A DNA stretch of 64,000 bases from assembly GCA_949987565.1 (NCBI GenBank), contig OX465110.1, positions 11,172,363 through 11,236,362 of the forward strand, in the 5' to 3' direction. Every line of letters begins with the position of its first letter. Position 1 is the first letter of the stretch. Position numbers and translations under genes: made by a program. The notes beneath the pieces were generated by a model that saw nothing but the letters and a program-made list of their open reading frames with translations, was not told the DNA's origin and made no database searches. Of the stretch, positions 10,870-23,231 are shown piece by piece. The DNA is from Luidia sarsii (taxonomy: Eukaryota > Echinodermata > Asteroidea > Paxillosida > Luidiidae).

Positions 10870-13075
10870 GCTTTTCCCCCGCTACAGTGTAGTGGAAGAG
10901 ACATTCCGTTTGTTCTGATTGGTTTTATTCCAGTTTCTTCTTCTTCTTCTTCTTCTTCTTCTTCCTCCTCAATTCTTCTAACCTCGGAATCTAGAGAAAC
11001 TACAGAAGATTCTTCAGCCAAACTTGACACACACAAAGTACATGACCCACCCTTGTGCCTCAAATTGGTTTGAAGTGAGTTGTTCAAAAGACGGTCACGT
11101 GACCGCTGTTTGAACTGTGAACTTTAAAACCTTCAAAAAATCATAACAAATCAACGGTGTGCTCCCTTGTCTTGCTGTTTGTGGCATGTGAGAAGTGTTT
11201 CCAGCCACTACAGACTGATGACCTTTGTGATGTCATCTGACCTCGTCTTCTGGTTAAAACAGGAAGTGACTTTGTAAGGGCTCTTATTCAAATTTGAAGA
11301 CAGATATGAACTTTGTGTTGACGTTGTTAGGTCAAGGTGAGTCACTTTCTGTAATTAATTAACATATGACATCATCAAGTACTCGAGCGCCCTCTAGCGG
11401 CAGGTTGAAAATGTCCGAAAATGTAATTTAACACGATCCCAGTGGCGAAGTTTGAGGAAATCCTTTCAAATTCGGCAGGAAGATTGCCACACACTCGGAC
11501 AATGCACATGACAAGTTTTAAGGACGGAAATTACAAATTAAATTCTTAATTTGTTTTTTTAATTCATAAAAATTAATAAAATTAATTTACGTGTTTAAAT
11601 GTTTCACCACATGAAAGAGTACGGGTTTTTCTTTCCGTTAATACCATACATATGCTGCCAGTAGTTTTAAAACGCCTGTGGTGATGAAAAATACATACAG
11701 TGTGTATTTCCAAACGCTATAACCAGATATCTCTTTGAGTCTGTCCAATGTCTGTGTGCGTGTCTCAAGGGCGAGGGGGGGGGGCATTGCTTGGACTGTA
11801 CCATTGCCTCAGACTGAGTCGGGGAGGAGTGTTCGCTAGATGCCCTTCTACTGTACAAGCTGTATACAGCAGGTCCGCACAGTGTTTTATAGGCTGCCAA
11901 AGCCTAGAGAGGGGCGGAGGGAGGGCGAGGAGAGCGTGGAGTTTGGGGAGAGGTGGTTGAAGGGGATGGAGTAAGAAAGGGTGGGAGAGACGTAGAGAGG
12001 GGAGAGAGGTGGTCGCGGGGCGCAGGGCAATAAAAAATGTTGTTGGGACGTGCTGATGAGGTACATGTACATGTAGCAGCCATGGATAAGCTTAGAGAAG
12101 GGGCAGAGAGAGGGAGAGAGCCGAGAGAAAGGGAGATAGAGGGAGAGAGGGGGAGAGAGCCGAGAGAAAGGGAGATAGAGGGAGAGAGGGGGAGAGAGAG
12201 GGTGAAGAGAAAAGGGGAATAGAGAGGGAGAGGGTGAAGGGGGGAGGGGGTTCGAGAGAGGGGGAGTGAGAGGGGAGAGAGCTGAGGGGGGAGTGAGAGG
12301 GGAGAGAGCTAGGGGGAGAGAGGGGGAGAGAGGGGAGAGAGGGATTAGAGAGGGGTTAGAGAGGGGAGAGAGGGGGAGAGAGGGGGAGAGAGGGGGAGAG
12401 AGGGGGAGAGAGGGGGAGAGAGGGGGAGAGAGGGGGAGAGGGGGAGAGAGGGGGAGATAGGGAGAGATAGGGAGAGAGAGGGAGAGAGAGGAAGAGAGAG
12501 GAAGAGAGAGGGAGAGAGAGGGAGAGAAAGGGGGAGAGTGGAGAGAGGGGGAGAGAGGGGGAGAGAAAGGGGGGAGAGTGGAGAGAGGGGGAGAGAGGGA
12601 TAGAGATGGGGAGAGAGGGGAGAGAGGGGGAGAGGGGGAGAGAGGGGAAAGAGGGCTAGAGAGTGCGAGAGAGGGGGAGAGAGGGGGAGAGAGGGGGCGA
12701 CAGGGGGAGAGAGGGAGAGAGGGGGAGAGAAAGGGGAGAGAAAGGGGAGAGAGGGGCTTTATATATTTTTGGGGGGTCTTGGCGACACCGAGATGGTGAA
12801 CAGGGGAGGGTTAGACTTATAATAAAGGGTGGGGAGTAGGAGAAGGAGGGGAGATAGAGGACACGTTGTTTATGCTACACTAAAAGTCCTGATAAGGTTG
12901 TGGCTGGGTAATGTGCAGTCGCCAGTCAGTACACAGTAATTGCACTGCAATGACGATCGACCTGGAAGGGTAATTCTTCTGATTTTCCGATTTCGTCGAG
13001 GGTCGGTCGTTCCCCAGAAAAAGAAAAAAAAGGAAAAGCTCTACGATCTGTGACAACAGACGTAGATTTCTCATT
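10870..13075 (+). repeat. Family E tandem duplication, second unit
   Basis: Second direct copy of 8,216-10,869, with the same landmarks in the same order: the CTACAG-type block, the Leu/Ser-poor spacer with GGTCACGTGACC, the AGCGCCCTCTAGCGGC block (8,730 and 11,388), the GA tract and the closing GACGTAGATTTCTC block. It is about 450 bases shorter, largely because the GA tract is shorter and the internal block duplication is absent. Confidence 0.85.
12095..12760 (+). repeat. Purine minisatellite in the second family E unit
   Basis: About 650 bases of GAGAGGGGGAGA-type repeats, more regular than those in the first unit between 12,370 and 12,450, where a near-perfect 10-base period is visible. 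It is followed by the same GGGGGGTCTTGGCGACACCG block. Open frames across it are repeat artefacts. Confidence 0.95.
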
Positions 13076-15195
13076 TTTGACTTCTTCTTTTTCTTATCGG
13101 AAAAATCCCATAGACTTTGTACATGGAATTTATGATCGGCATTTTGGCACACTGATTTTTTTCAAACTTGGCAAATGCATAGAGCCCTTGCTGAAGTTGT
13201 GCACAGTTGTCTTGAAAACTTCATGACGTCACCACGTGTCACGTGACAGCGCTTTAAAGGGGCAAATTTAAAAAAACTCCAATAAAAGTATAAAAATTTT
13301 GCAGTATATCTAAGTTGGGAAAAGGTGTATCCAAAAATTGCCCTCATTTGATCGTGACGTAATCTCATGAATATTTTTTATTTCATGAACTTTTCTGATT
13401 GTAACATTCAATTAAGCATATTTGGCCAACGGAGCAAGATTTTTTTCATTTTTTCATTTATATCTATTTGGGATGTAGTTTTGAAACACCCACCAGGGCA
13501 AAATGCCATGACGCAATCATGACGTCATCAAAATACGTGTTTTTGAAACACATATTAGCCAAAGGTTAACCTTCTCGAAATTTAGTGGCCATTTAGCTAT
13601 TGGGCTAGACATTCTAAGTCCTGAGTTTTGAACCCATTGACCATTGTTCAGAATTATTATGAGTTTTTGAATGTTATAATGAAGTCCCATACACTTTGTG
13701 CACGAAATAGGCTTGTGCGTTTTGGGGTAGAAATTGAGATTATGGGTTCGAATCCCGCTGATGTCAATGTGTTTTTTTTGTTTTTTGGTTTTTTTTAAGA
13801 GAACCAGATCTATGCGGAAAAGCGTTATGTTTTGTTAGCCAAAAGACATAAATCTCTAGTTAGCTTTTCCGTCGGGAAGTGAAGCGGAAAAGCTATTGTT
13901 TTTGTTAAGATTTTTGTTTTAGCTTTTCCGCCGCGAAGCGGAAAAGCTATTGTTTCTGTTCTGATTTTTTTCTTTTTCTTTTTCTGGTCGTAAAAATCCC
14001 ATAGACAAAGCACAGGGATTTTGAGACAGGCACTTTTACCATTGAACAGTACAAACACTTGGATTTTTTTCAAACTTGGCAAATGCATAGAGCCCTTGCT
14101 GAAGTTGTGCACAGTTGTCTTTAAAACTTCATGACGTCACCACGTGTCACGTGACAGCGCTTTAAAGGGGCAAATTTGAAACTCCAATAAAAGCAATTTA
14201 TTTTGGTTTCAATTTTGCAGTATATCTAAGTTGGGAAAAGGTGTATCCACAAATTGCCCTCATTTAATCGTGACGTAATCTCATGAATATTAATGAGGTC
14301 ATAAACTTTTAAGATTTTAACCTTCAATTGAGCATATTTGGCAAACAGAGTGCAAGATTTTTTGATTTTTTTTTTTTATATCTATTAGGGATGTAGTCTA
14401 GAAACACCCTCCGGGGCCAAAATGCCACGACACAATCGTGACGTCATCAAAATGCGTGTTTTTAAAACACATATTTGCCAAAGGTCAATCTTCTCGAAAT
14501 TTGGTGGGCATTTAGCTATTGGGCTAGACATTCTAAATCCTGAGATTGGAAGCAATTGACAGTTGTTCAGAATTATTATGATTTTTTGAAAAATATAATG
14601 ATGTCCCATACACTTTGTGCACAAAATATGCACGTGCGTTTTGGGATAGGAATGGAGGGTACGGGTTCGAAACACAGAGTTGCCCCCATTCATGAATTCA
14701 ATCAAAATGATGCTAAAAGGGGCCTACACCCAATATATAGTAAAACTAGGGTTTTTTCCATTTGTTTGTGCTCGAGTTGTCACATGACGGCCCTTTAAAG
14801 GGCCAACCTGGCATGTGCAATCATGCCACGATCTTAGTTCCCACAGGATCAATATTTGGCATACATGTCTAAGTTGGGAAACGGTGCATTCAAAAATTGC
14901 CATAATTATGATGATGATGTCACCTCATGAATATTACTGAGGTAATAAAAAACCCGACAATAAACCAATGGTTATCTCCCTTGTTGTGCTGTTGCTAGCA
15001 TGTGGGAGGAGTTTCAGGGCCAAGGTTTGATGACCTTTCTCATGTCATGTGACCCTTCCTTCCATTCCAGACCGGAAGTACTGTAGTAATCATGCATGTG
15101 CTACTGGTTTTCAGATTTTCAAGTTGGTCTTTCTTCGGAAAGAAAAAAAAGGAAAAGCTACACATTCTGTTACAACAGACGTATGTTTTGAGTTT
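13076..15195 (+). repeat. Two further family A copies with hairpins between them
   Basis: One copy runs from about 13,080 to 13,858, then hairpin units (13,859-13,970), then a second copy to about 14,660 whose tail (14,660-15,195) is the variant tail also present at 6,239-6,765. T-arm-like blocks lie near 13,745 and 14,660. The order of conserved blocks is the same as in the array at 2,140-8,165. There is no gene. Confidence 0.85.
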
Positions 15196-15595
15196 TTACT
15201 TTGTTTGTTCTTCCCCTTTTTTAAACAATATACAATACATGTTTACATATGAGCTGCTAAAGGACTACCATAAAGGGGACCTTAATTAGATAGAATACTG
15301 ATTTTTAAGGTAAAATCATTTCATCCAAATCTACTTTTAAACATTGTCCAAACCTCTCTAACATGTGTTCAATAATGAGGGGGTTGTAAATTCAGTGTTA
15401 ACCCCATGCACTACAGCGGCAGACAAAAATGACCCATGCATGCCCCTTTAACAGACAATAACTCCACTATAGTTTCACCCATGACGCTACAATTAGTACC
15501 ATTGGCTTTCATTTTGGAAGCTCTTTCCAGTGATACCAACAAATATATTCCGATGTAGTAATTTAGTACTAGTAAAGTACTAGTATCCTCCAGTA
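15196..15595. other. Unassigned spacer
   Basis: About 400 bases between family A and the first family C element. I see no open frame or repeat structure that I can name, apart from short CTAGTAC-rich sequence at its right edge. Confidence 0.5.
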
Positions 15596-16621
15596 ACCGG
15601 TTTTCGACGATATAAGGACTTTTCTTCAAACTGAACAATGTGGACGAAAGTATCACACCAAAAGAGGTCTCAGTCACTTTCTCCACACCACAGACTATTA
15701 GAATAATCATAGAGAAGGTTGATCAAGCTTGTCACTTCCGTAAGATTACCCGGTTTTGTTGACGTCCGCGGCGCACCGCGCAGTAAGCACCGTGACCTAT
15801 TTTCGTCGGTGGTGTTTAGTAAGGTGTCCCAGTGCAGCCAAACGCAAAATAAATTCTTAAAATAACTAAAATGCTGTGTGGCACTGTAAAATTCTTCCCT
15901 GTATGTTTTTTTCTCTTCAGCTTTGGTTTTTTTTTTCGACACTGCTTCTAACACTTTCCTCAAATCAATAATAATTTATGCTTAAAACGTATTGGTCTGG
16001 TTGATGTCTTCTTTTGTGACGTTTAAAAAAACTCCACAATCCTCTTTCTCACTGCTTCTTTAGTTATGACCTTTCCCAATGTCACTCAAGAGACACATTT
16101 CCTCCTTCTTGGTACTTTCTCTAGCTGCCCTTTTATTTTTTTCATTTATTATTAAAGCCTATTTGGCCATGTTACTTTTTGTCTTAAATAATAATAAACA
16201 AAATATCTAAAAAAATTATATTTAGCGAGACGCCCTATAGGAGCCTCCATAGTTTTTCCCAGAACGGACTGCCTCAAGTTGCGTGATATATATTTTTTCT
16301 ACGTATGTTGGGGTTTGTTATGGTACACTCAGATTTTTTTTAGGACCAACAATAAAGAAAACTGGAGCTTCGAAGCAACTGCCAATTTTGTACCTAGGAA
16401 AATAGACCCTAAAAGAGCAACTTTTTGAATCACACGAGTTTGGCCTACTGGAAAAGCCTTAACTTTCCACATTTTCGGTGACGGACAAGAGCAGGAAACC
16501 AACTGTAAGATACGAAGTCTGAGATCGTTATACGGAGTTGTTTTCATCGTGCGATGTGAGTTAGAACAATAGAAGGCTAAGCTTCGAACACGTGTACCGT
16601 CAAAAACAGGGGTTCCTACGA
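15596..16621 (+). mobile_element. Family C element, copy 1 (TA-flanked, about 1 kb)
   Basis: Begins TCCTCCAGTAACCGGTTTTC and ends with the complement of a TCGTGG...GTTTTCGACG block. It is bounded by TA dinucleotides (15,594-15,595 and 16,622-16,623). Five other copies in the window share these ends (18,050, 22,082, 43,449, 51,188 and the inverted 52,850), and where both ends are present the flank is TA. TA duplication is typical of Tc1/mariner-type elements, so that is the favoured inference. There is no transposase frame, so it is non-autonomous. Confidence 0.7.
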
Positions 16622-16669
16622 TACTAGTACGTACTGTAGTACTACTAAGTACTAGTACTAGTAGTAGTA

Positions 16670-17545
16670 TCCTCCAGTAACCGGTTTTCGACGATATAAG
16701 GACTTTTCTTCAAACTTAACAATGTGGACGAAAGTATCACACTAAAAGTAAAAGAGGTCTCAGTCACTTTCTCCACACCACAGACTATTATAATATTAGA
16801 ATAATCATAGAGAAGGTTGATCAAGCCTGTAACTTCCGTAAGATTACCCGGTTTTGTTGACGTCCGCGGCGCACCGCGCAGTAAACATCGTCACCTATTT
16901 TCGTCGGTGGTGTTTAGTAAGGTGTCCCAGTGCAGCCAAACGCAAAATAAATTCTTAAAATAACTCAAAATGCTGTGTGGCACTGTAAAATTCTTCCTTG
17001 TATGTTTTTTTGTGTTCATCTTTGTGGGTTTATTTCGACACTGCTTCTAACACTTTCCTCAAATCAATAATAATTTATGCTTAAAACTTATTGGTCTGGT
17101 TGATGTCTTCTTCTGTGACGTTTAAAAAAACTCCACAATCCTCTTTCTCACTGCTTCTTCAGTTATGACCTTTCCCAATGTCACTCCAGAGACACATTTC
17201 CTCCTTCTTCAAGTTCTTGGTACTTTCTCTAGCTGCCCTTTTATTTTTTTCATTTTTTATAACGCAGTGGCTGTTGTTACGGAAGTCGTCCGTGTGGTTC
17301 CCTGACTTGAGTGTATTTCGTCAGCATTGCAGGCTGGTTGAACCAGTCTATTAGCTATAGTCTGGTTCCAAGAGCTAAACATCTTGACAAATAAATACTG
17401 TGAAGTCAAGGAACCACACGGACGACTGCCGAAACCACAGCCACTGCGTTTTTCTGAAAGCCTAATTGGGCCATGTTACTTTTTGTCTTTAGTTTAAATA
17501 ATAATAAATTAAAAATTAAAAAAATATATATAATTTTTATAAGTA
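16670..17545 (+). mobile_element. Family C element, copy 2, truncated and interrupted
   Basis: Same left end and internal order as copy 1, starting 48 bases after it. It is interrupted by a 190 bp inverted-repeat insert at 17,261-17,450 and loses similarity around 17,545, so the right end is missing. Confidence 0.7.
17261..17450. mobile_element. 190 bp MITE inside family C copy 2
   Basis: Starts AACGCAGTGGCTG and ends CAGCCACTGCGTT, a 13 bp perfect inverted repeat. A second inner inverted pair follows (GTCGTCCGTGTGGTTCC and its complement). The flanks TTTTTAT and TTTCTGA are only loosely alike, so the target duplication is uncertain. Intact family C copies lack this segment. Confidence 0.75.
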
Positions 17546-17744
17546 AGACTAGTATTAAGTAAGTAGCTTTTCGGGGCAGCTTACCGTATTTTGATCCTCC
17601 GAGATCTTGACGACGAGATCTTGCTAGCGAAACGTCATAAAACTATAAAGTAAAACTAAATCACACGAAATGGTGTGTGTGCACACATGTCCACAAACAC
17701 AACGTGAACGCTATACATTTAGTAACACTAGTATAATAGTACTC

Positions 17745-18047
17745 AACCTAGCTAAAGGTAGCCGCGTATTCGGCCCAAAATCCCAGCCGCGTATTCAGCC
17801 GCACATTCACACAAACCTAGAACGCATGTGGCAGAAGGAGGCCCTTTTTCGAACGCACCTCGGGTCCGTTTTTCAACGAAATAAATTTATTCCAGCAAAT
17901 AACATGAACTTTTACGTATCAATCTTCAACAAGAGTATGTAATATGATAAATATATCATTTAAAGCCCATTCGATTGAGTATTTCTAGGCAAATTTTGGG
18001 AAGAAATACGACAAAAAAACCCACAAATTTGCAAAAACTTATTCAAG
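17745..18047 (+). repeat. Family D repeat, forward copy
   Basis: This segment is repeated inverted at 23,715-23,996. Shared landmarks are CTAGCTAAAGGTAGCCGCGTATTCGG, the GAACGCACCTCGGGTCCGTTT-type block and ATATATCATTTA. It contains a 90-codon open frame with no recognisable motif. I do not recognise the family. Confidence 0.7.
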
Positions 18048-18049
18048 TA

Positions 18050-19079
18050 TCGTGGGAACCCCCGTTTTCGACGCTACACGTTTTCGACGCTTAGCCTTCT
18101 AACTCACATCGCACTATGAAAACAACTCCGTATAACGATCTCAGACTTCATATCTTACAGTTGGTTTCCTGCTCTTGTCCGTCACCGAAAATGTGGAAAT
18201 TTAAGGCTTTTCCAGTAGGCCAAACTCGTGTTATTCAAAAAGTTGCTCTTTAGGGGTCTATTTTCCTAGATACAAAATTGGCAGTTGCTTCGAAGCTCCA
18301 GTTTTCTTTATTGTTGGTCCTAACAAAAATCTGAGTTTACCATAACAAACCCCAACATTCGTAGAAAAAAAATATATCACGCAACTTGAGGCAGTCCGTT
18401 CTGGGTAAAAACTATGGAGGCTACTATAGGGCGTCTCGCTTATATAATTTTTTAAATATTTATTTTTATTATTCTTTAAAGACAAAAAGTAACATGGCCC
18501 AATAGGCTTTTAAAAAAAATTAAAAAATTAAAAGAGCAGCTAGAGAAAGTACCAAGAAGGAGGAAATGTGTCTCTTGAGTGACATTGGGAAAGGTTATAC
18601 TGAAGAAGCAGTGAGAAAGAGGATTGTGGAGTTTTTTTTAAACGTCACAAAAGAAGACATCAACAAGACCAATACGTTTTAAGCATAAATTATGAATGAT
18701 TTGAGGAAAGTGTTAGAAGCAGTATGGAAAAACAAAAACAAAGATGAACCCCAAAAAACATACAGGGAAGAATTTAATAGTACCACACAGCATTTTGAGT
18801 TAATTTAAGAATTTATTTTGCGTTTGGCTACACTGGGACACCTTACTAAACGCCACTGACGAAAATAGGTGACGATGCTTACTGCGCGGTGCGCCGCGGA
18901 CGTCAACAAAACCGGGTAATCTTACGGAAGTGACAGGCTTGATCAACCTTCTCTATGATTATTCTAATAGTCTGTGGTGTGGACAAAGTGACTGGGACCT
19001 CTTTTAGTGTGATACTTTCGTCCACATTGTTCAGTTTGAAGAAAAGTCCTTATATCGTCGAAAACCGGTTATTGGAGGA
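18050..19079 (-). mobile_element. Family C element, copy 3 (inverted)
   Basis: Full-length copy in minus orientation, from TATCGTGGGAACC at the left to CGGTTATTGGAGGATA at the right, flanked by TA. The block order is the reverse complement of copy 1. It lies tail to tail with copy 2 across the family D segment. Confidence 0.75.
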
Positions 19080-20300
19080 TATATATACGTGACAACAAAT
19101 TCTCAGTAAAAACAAAATGTATCCTATGAGCAGGCCCAATATTTTGGAGAGGGCATATTATTTTCACTAATTAGTGTCTAATTAGGACTCTAATGATGAG
19201 CGCCATTTTGGACCCAAAATCGTCGGAAATGGGCATCCCGCTAACACCATGCTATCATGCAGTAGTGCTCCGTAAAAACAAAATGTACCCTACAGTTTTG
19301 AGAAAAGTTGGATTTTTCTTCCATAATTCAATTCATCTATCCTATGTGCATGCAGGCCTAATTATGGAGAGAGTAAATTCTTTTCACTAATTAGTGTCTA
19401 GGGTGATATACACAAATGTTGCAAACTGCTTACTGACTAAAATTACCGAAATGTAAATCTTAAAATTTAGTGGGCCTGACGTTAATAATAATAATAATTA
19501 AGTGTCTAATTAGGGCTCTCATATGGGCGCCATTTTCAACTCCAAATCGTCGAAAACGGGCATCTCGCTAACAGTAGGCTAGTGCTCCGTAAAAACAAAA
19601 TGTACCCTACATAGTTTTAAAAAGTTGTTTTTTCTTCCATAATGCAACTCATCTATTCTATGGGCAGGCCCAATTTAGGGCAAATTCTTTCCACTAATTA
19701 GTGTCTAATTAGGACTCTCATTATGGGCGCCATTTTTTACCCCAAATCGTTAAAAATGGGCATGTCGCTAACACCATGCTAATAATAGTAGGCCTACTGC
19801 TCCATAAAACAAATTAATGTACCCAACAGTTTTGAGAAAAGTTGGATTTTTCTTCCACAATCCAACTCATCCAACCGATGGGCAGGCCCAATTTTGGAGA
19901 GGGCAAATTCTTTCCACTAATTATGACTCTCATTATGGGCGCAATTTTTGACCCCAAATCGTTGAAAATGGGCATGTCGATCGATAACACCATGCTTATA
20001 ATAGTACTGCTCCATAAACACAAAATGTACCCTACATAATTTGAAAAAGTTGGATTTTTCTTTCATAATCCAACTCATCTACTTAGTAACCTATGGGCAG
20101 GGCCAATTTTGGAGAGGGCAAATTCTTTTGACTAATTCATGTGTAATTACGACTCTCATTATGGGCGCCATATTCGACACCAAATCGTGGGAAATGGGCA
20201 TCTCGCTAACAGCTGGCCTACCGGAAGTGCTCCGCAAAAACAAAATGTACCCTACATATTTGAGAAAAGTTGGATTTTTCTTCCATAATCAAACTTATCC
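19080..20300 (+). repeat. Satellite of about 200 bp units
   Basis: Five to six units, each with CTCTCATTATGGGCGCCAT, an ATCGT(C/T)GAAAATGGGCAT block, a AAAACAAAATGTACCCTACA block and a GTTGGATTTTTCTTCCATAAT block, ending in a CACTAATTAGTG palindrome. Unit starts lie near 19,190, 19,516, 19,711, 19,928 and 20,154. The first interval is longer because of an insert at 19,402-19,500. Short open frames inside it are repeat artefacts. Confidence 0.85.
19402..19500 (+). repeat. Penelope-end fragment inserted in the satellite
   Basis: Contains the GCAAACTGCTTACTGACTAA core found at 716-760 and 63,230-63,275, followed by TTAGTGGGCCTGACGTT, which matches 53,940-53,960 at the 3' end of the Penelope-like element. 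It ends in an (ATA) run. It interrupts one satellite unit. Confidence 0.65.
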
Positions 20301-20805
20301 AACCCGTTCGGTAATTGCCCACGATGGCCAAATCTGTGCAGTCTGGGCATTACGCAACTCTTTTGATTGACCAAAATGAACTCACACGATGTAATGATGA
20401 TCGATATCGTTAAAACCACAGGTGTCTTTTAATTTCACAAAAGTTGCATCCACAACGGCTATTAATTCTTTTATGAAAGAACTGAGTCATCTTCATCTCT
20501 CTCTGTGAATACTGAATTATACTTTATAGTTGATAACAATTAAAGAGGAGGAACTAATCAAACATTTGTGAGCAGCAATCGATGACAAGAATAATTTATG
20601 CATAGTGTGGCACTTCGAGACGATAGGACAAACGATTTCCTCACCTTCGACCAAAATTGGATATGATTATTTGCCCAAGCAATCAACTTTGAAACGATTG
20701 AAGCACATCTACAGAAATTATCATCCAGGTTGGCTCAGCGATTTTGTCGTTGATTTTTATAACAGTCAGCTGTACGTGCGATTGCAGAAAATACTGGGTC
20801 ATGCC
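20301..20805 (+). other. Unassigned segment with a 67-codon open frame
   Basis: An open frame at 20,605-20,808 encodes a non-repetitive peptide rich in aromatic residues (for example HIYRNYHPGWLSDF). I do not recognise it. It is cut at its end by the foldback element that starts at 20,806. It may be part of an older element or a host exon remnant. Confidence 0.3.
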
Positions 20806-22019
20806 TAGTTGCGGCAACCGTAACCCTCATCCTCCCGAAGGTCGGAGACCTGAGGGTTACGGGAACGTATGTACAAGATTATATGCGAGGTTCTTGTTTT
20901 TACCATTTTGGAAACACCACTGTCCCGATCGCCCCCTTTTTCCACCCTTTTGAAAATCGCCATACACAATCTAAGGACATGCACTTGATCCCAAATGTAT
21001 ACTGAATGTGATCAGATAACTCAAAACATCGTGGGTAAAATACTTTTCCGAAAAACGGGCAGAAACTCACCCAAATACTGTCTGTAAATGTCCCGTCAAC
21101 GTCTCCGCCAGGTTCGGAATCCGAACCTGGCGCCTCGACCAATCAGCGCTTAGTCTCGTGACGTATACCCGCACGACGGCTATTTGCTGTTTCGCAATAA
21201 CAGTCCACACTCGTGGTGCGCGCGCAGGTCATCGCCCTGTGAAGAGCGGACTGGTACTGTATACAACCATGGATACAACACGTGCGCTGTACATGTGATT
21301 GTACGGTACATGTACATGTACCGTACATGTGCAAGCATAGTACCAAAGAATACTCTTTGATAATACGCGTACATGTACATGTACTGTACACGTAATATAC
21401 TGTACATGTACAACAGTACAGTGTACATGTACATGTACAGTACATGTACATGTACATGTACAGTATGAACCCGTACGCTACGCACACACGTACTATGCTT
21501 GCACATGTACGGTACATGTACATGTATCGTACAATCACATGTACAGCGCACGTGTTGTATCCATGGTTGTATACAGTAACAGTCCGCTCTTCACAGGGCG
21601 ATGACCTGCGCGCGCACCACGAGTGTGGACTGTTATTGCGAAACAGCAAATAGCCGTCGTGCGGGTATACGTCACGAGACTAAGCGCTGATTGGTCGAGG
21701 CGCCATTCCGAACCTGGCGGAGACGTTGACGGGACATTTACAGACAGTATTTGGGTGAGTTTCTGCCCGTTTTTCGGAAAAGTATTTTACCCACGATGTT
21801 TTGAGTTATCTGATCACATTCAGTATACATTTGGGATCAAGTGCATGTCCTTAGATTGTGTGTGGCGATTTTCAAAAGGGTGGAAAAAGGGGACGATCGG
21901 GACAGTGGTGTTTCCAAAATGGTAAAAACAAGAACCTCGCATATAATCTTGTACATACGTTCCCGTAACCCTCAGGTCTCCGACCTTCGGGAGGATGAGG
22001 GTTACGGTTACCGCAACTA
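20806..22019. mobile_element. 1.2 kb foldback element with 9 bp target duplication
   Basis: Two arms of nearly 600 bases are inverted copies of each other, leaving a spacer of only a few tens of bases near 21,400-21,440. The ends are TAGTTGCGG...CCGCAACTA, flanked by GGTCATGCC on both sides (20,797-20,805 and 22,020-22,028). Each end also has its own small hairpin (CCGTAACCCTC...GAGGGTTACGG). The centre is rich in GTACATGTAC palindromes. Very long inverted repeats plus a 9 bp duplication suit a Mutator-like or Foldback-type non-autonomous element. That assignment is inference. Open frames in the arms are mirror images and not genes. Confidence 0.8.
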
Positions 22020-22081
22020 GGTCATGCCTTGCTGTGAGACAAGCAAAGTTGTCAATAAACAGGCAACTATATATACCAGTA

Positions 22082-23229
22082 TCGTGGGAACCCCAGTTTT
22101 CGACGATAAGCGTTTTCGACGCTTGGCCTTCTAACTCGCATCGCACGATGAAAACAACTCCGTATAACGATCTCAGACTTCATATCTTCCAGTTGGTTTC
22201 CTGCTCTTGTCCGTCACCGAAAATGTGGAAAGTTAAGGCTCTTCCGGTAGGCCAAACTCGTGTAATTCAAACAAAAAGTTGCTCTTTTGGGGTCTATTTT
22301 CCTAGGTACAAAATTGGCAGTTGCTTCGAAGCTCCAGTTTTCTTTATTGTTGGTCCTAAACAAAATCTGAGTGTACCATAACAAACCCCAACATACGTAG
22401 AAAAAATATATATCACGCAACTTAAGGTAGGCCGGTTCCCGTCCCCTATCTCCAGACGTCTCACGTCCTCCGAAATTTCGGAGGACGTGAGACGTCTGGA
22501 GACCATGTAGGGGACGGGAACCAGCCTACATTTCGGAGGACGTGAGACGTCTGGAGACCATGTAGGGGACGGAACCCAGCCTAAACTTGTGTAAAAACTA
22601 TTGATGCTCCTCGCTGATATATATATATATATTTTTATTTTTTTTATTATGGCCTAATAGGCTTTTATAAAAAATAAATGAAAAAAATAAAAGGGCAGCT
22701 AGAGAAAGTACCAAGAAGGAGGAAATGTGTCTCTTGAGTGACATTGGGAAAGGTCATAACTGAAGAAGCAGTGAGAAAGAGGATTGTGGAGTTTTTTTAA
22801 ACGACACAGAAGAAGACATCAACCAGACCGATAAGTTTTAAGCATAAATTGTGAATGATTTGAGGAAAGTGTTAGAAGCAGTGTCGAAAAAAAAAAAAAA
22901 AAAAAAAACATACAGGGAAGAATTTTACAGTGCCACACAGCATTTAGAGTTATTTTAATAATTTATTTTGCGTTTGGCTGCAATGAGACACCTTACTAAA
23001 CACCACCATCGAAAATAGGTGACGATGCTTACTGCGCGGAGCGCCGTGGACATCAACAAAACCTGGTAATCTTACGGAAGTGACAGGCCTGATCAACATT
23101 CTACATGATTATTCTAATAGGCTGTGGTGTGGAGAAAGTGACTGAGACCTCTTTTAGTGTGATACTTAAGTCCACATTGGTCAGCTTGAAGAAAAGGCCT
23201 TATATCGTCGAAAACCGGTAACTGGAGGA
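22082..23229 (-). mobile_element. Family C element, copy 4 (inverted)
   Basis: Minus-orientation copy between TA dinucleotides (22,080-22,081 and 23,230-23,231). It has the same end blocks as the other copies and is enlarged by a hairpin insert at 22,427-22,585. A run of about 20 A lies near 22,885. Confidence 0.75.
22427..22529. mobile_element. Roughly 100 bp foldback MITE inside family C copy 4
   Basis: A near-perfect palindrome: GTAGGCCGGTTCCCGTCCCC at one end and its near-complement ending in CCTAC, with the centre TCCTCCGAAATTTCGGAGGA. A second partial copy of the right arm follows directly at 22,530-22,585. Other family C copies lack this segment. Confidence 0.8.
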
Positions 23230-23231
23230 TA

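Noticed and set aside
21143..21649. 168-codon frame in the 1.2 kb foldback element
   Set aside because: It spans the palindrome centre with GTACATGTAC repeats giving YMYMY-type peptides, and mirror-image frames occur on the other arm.
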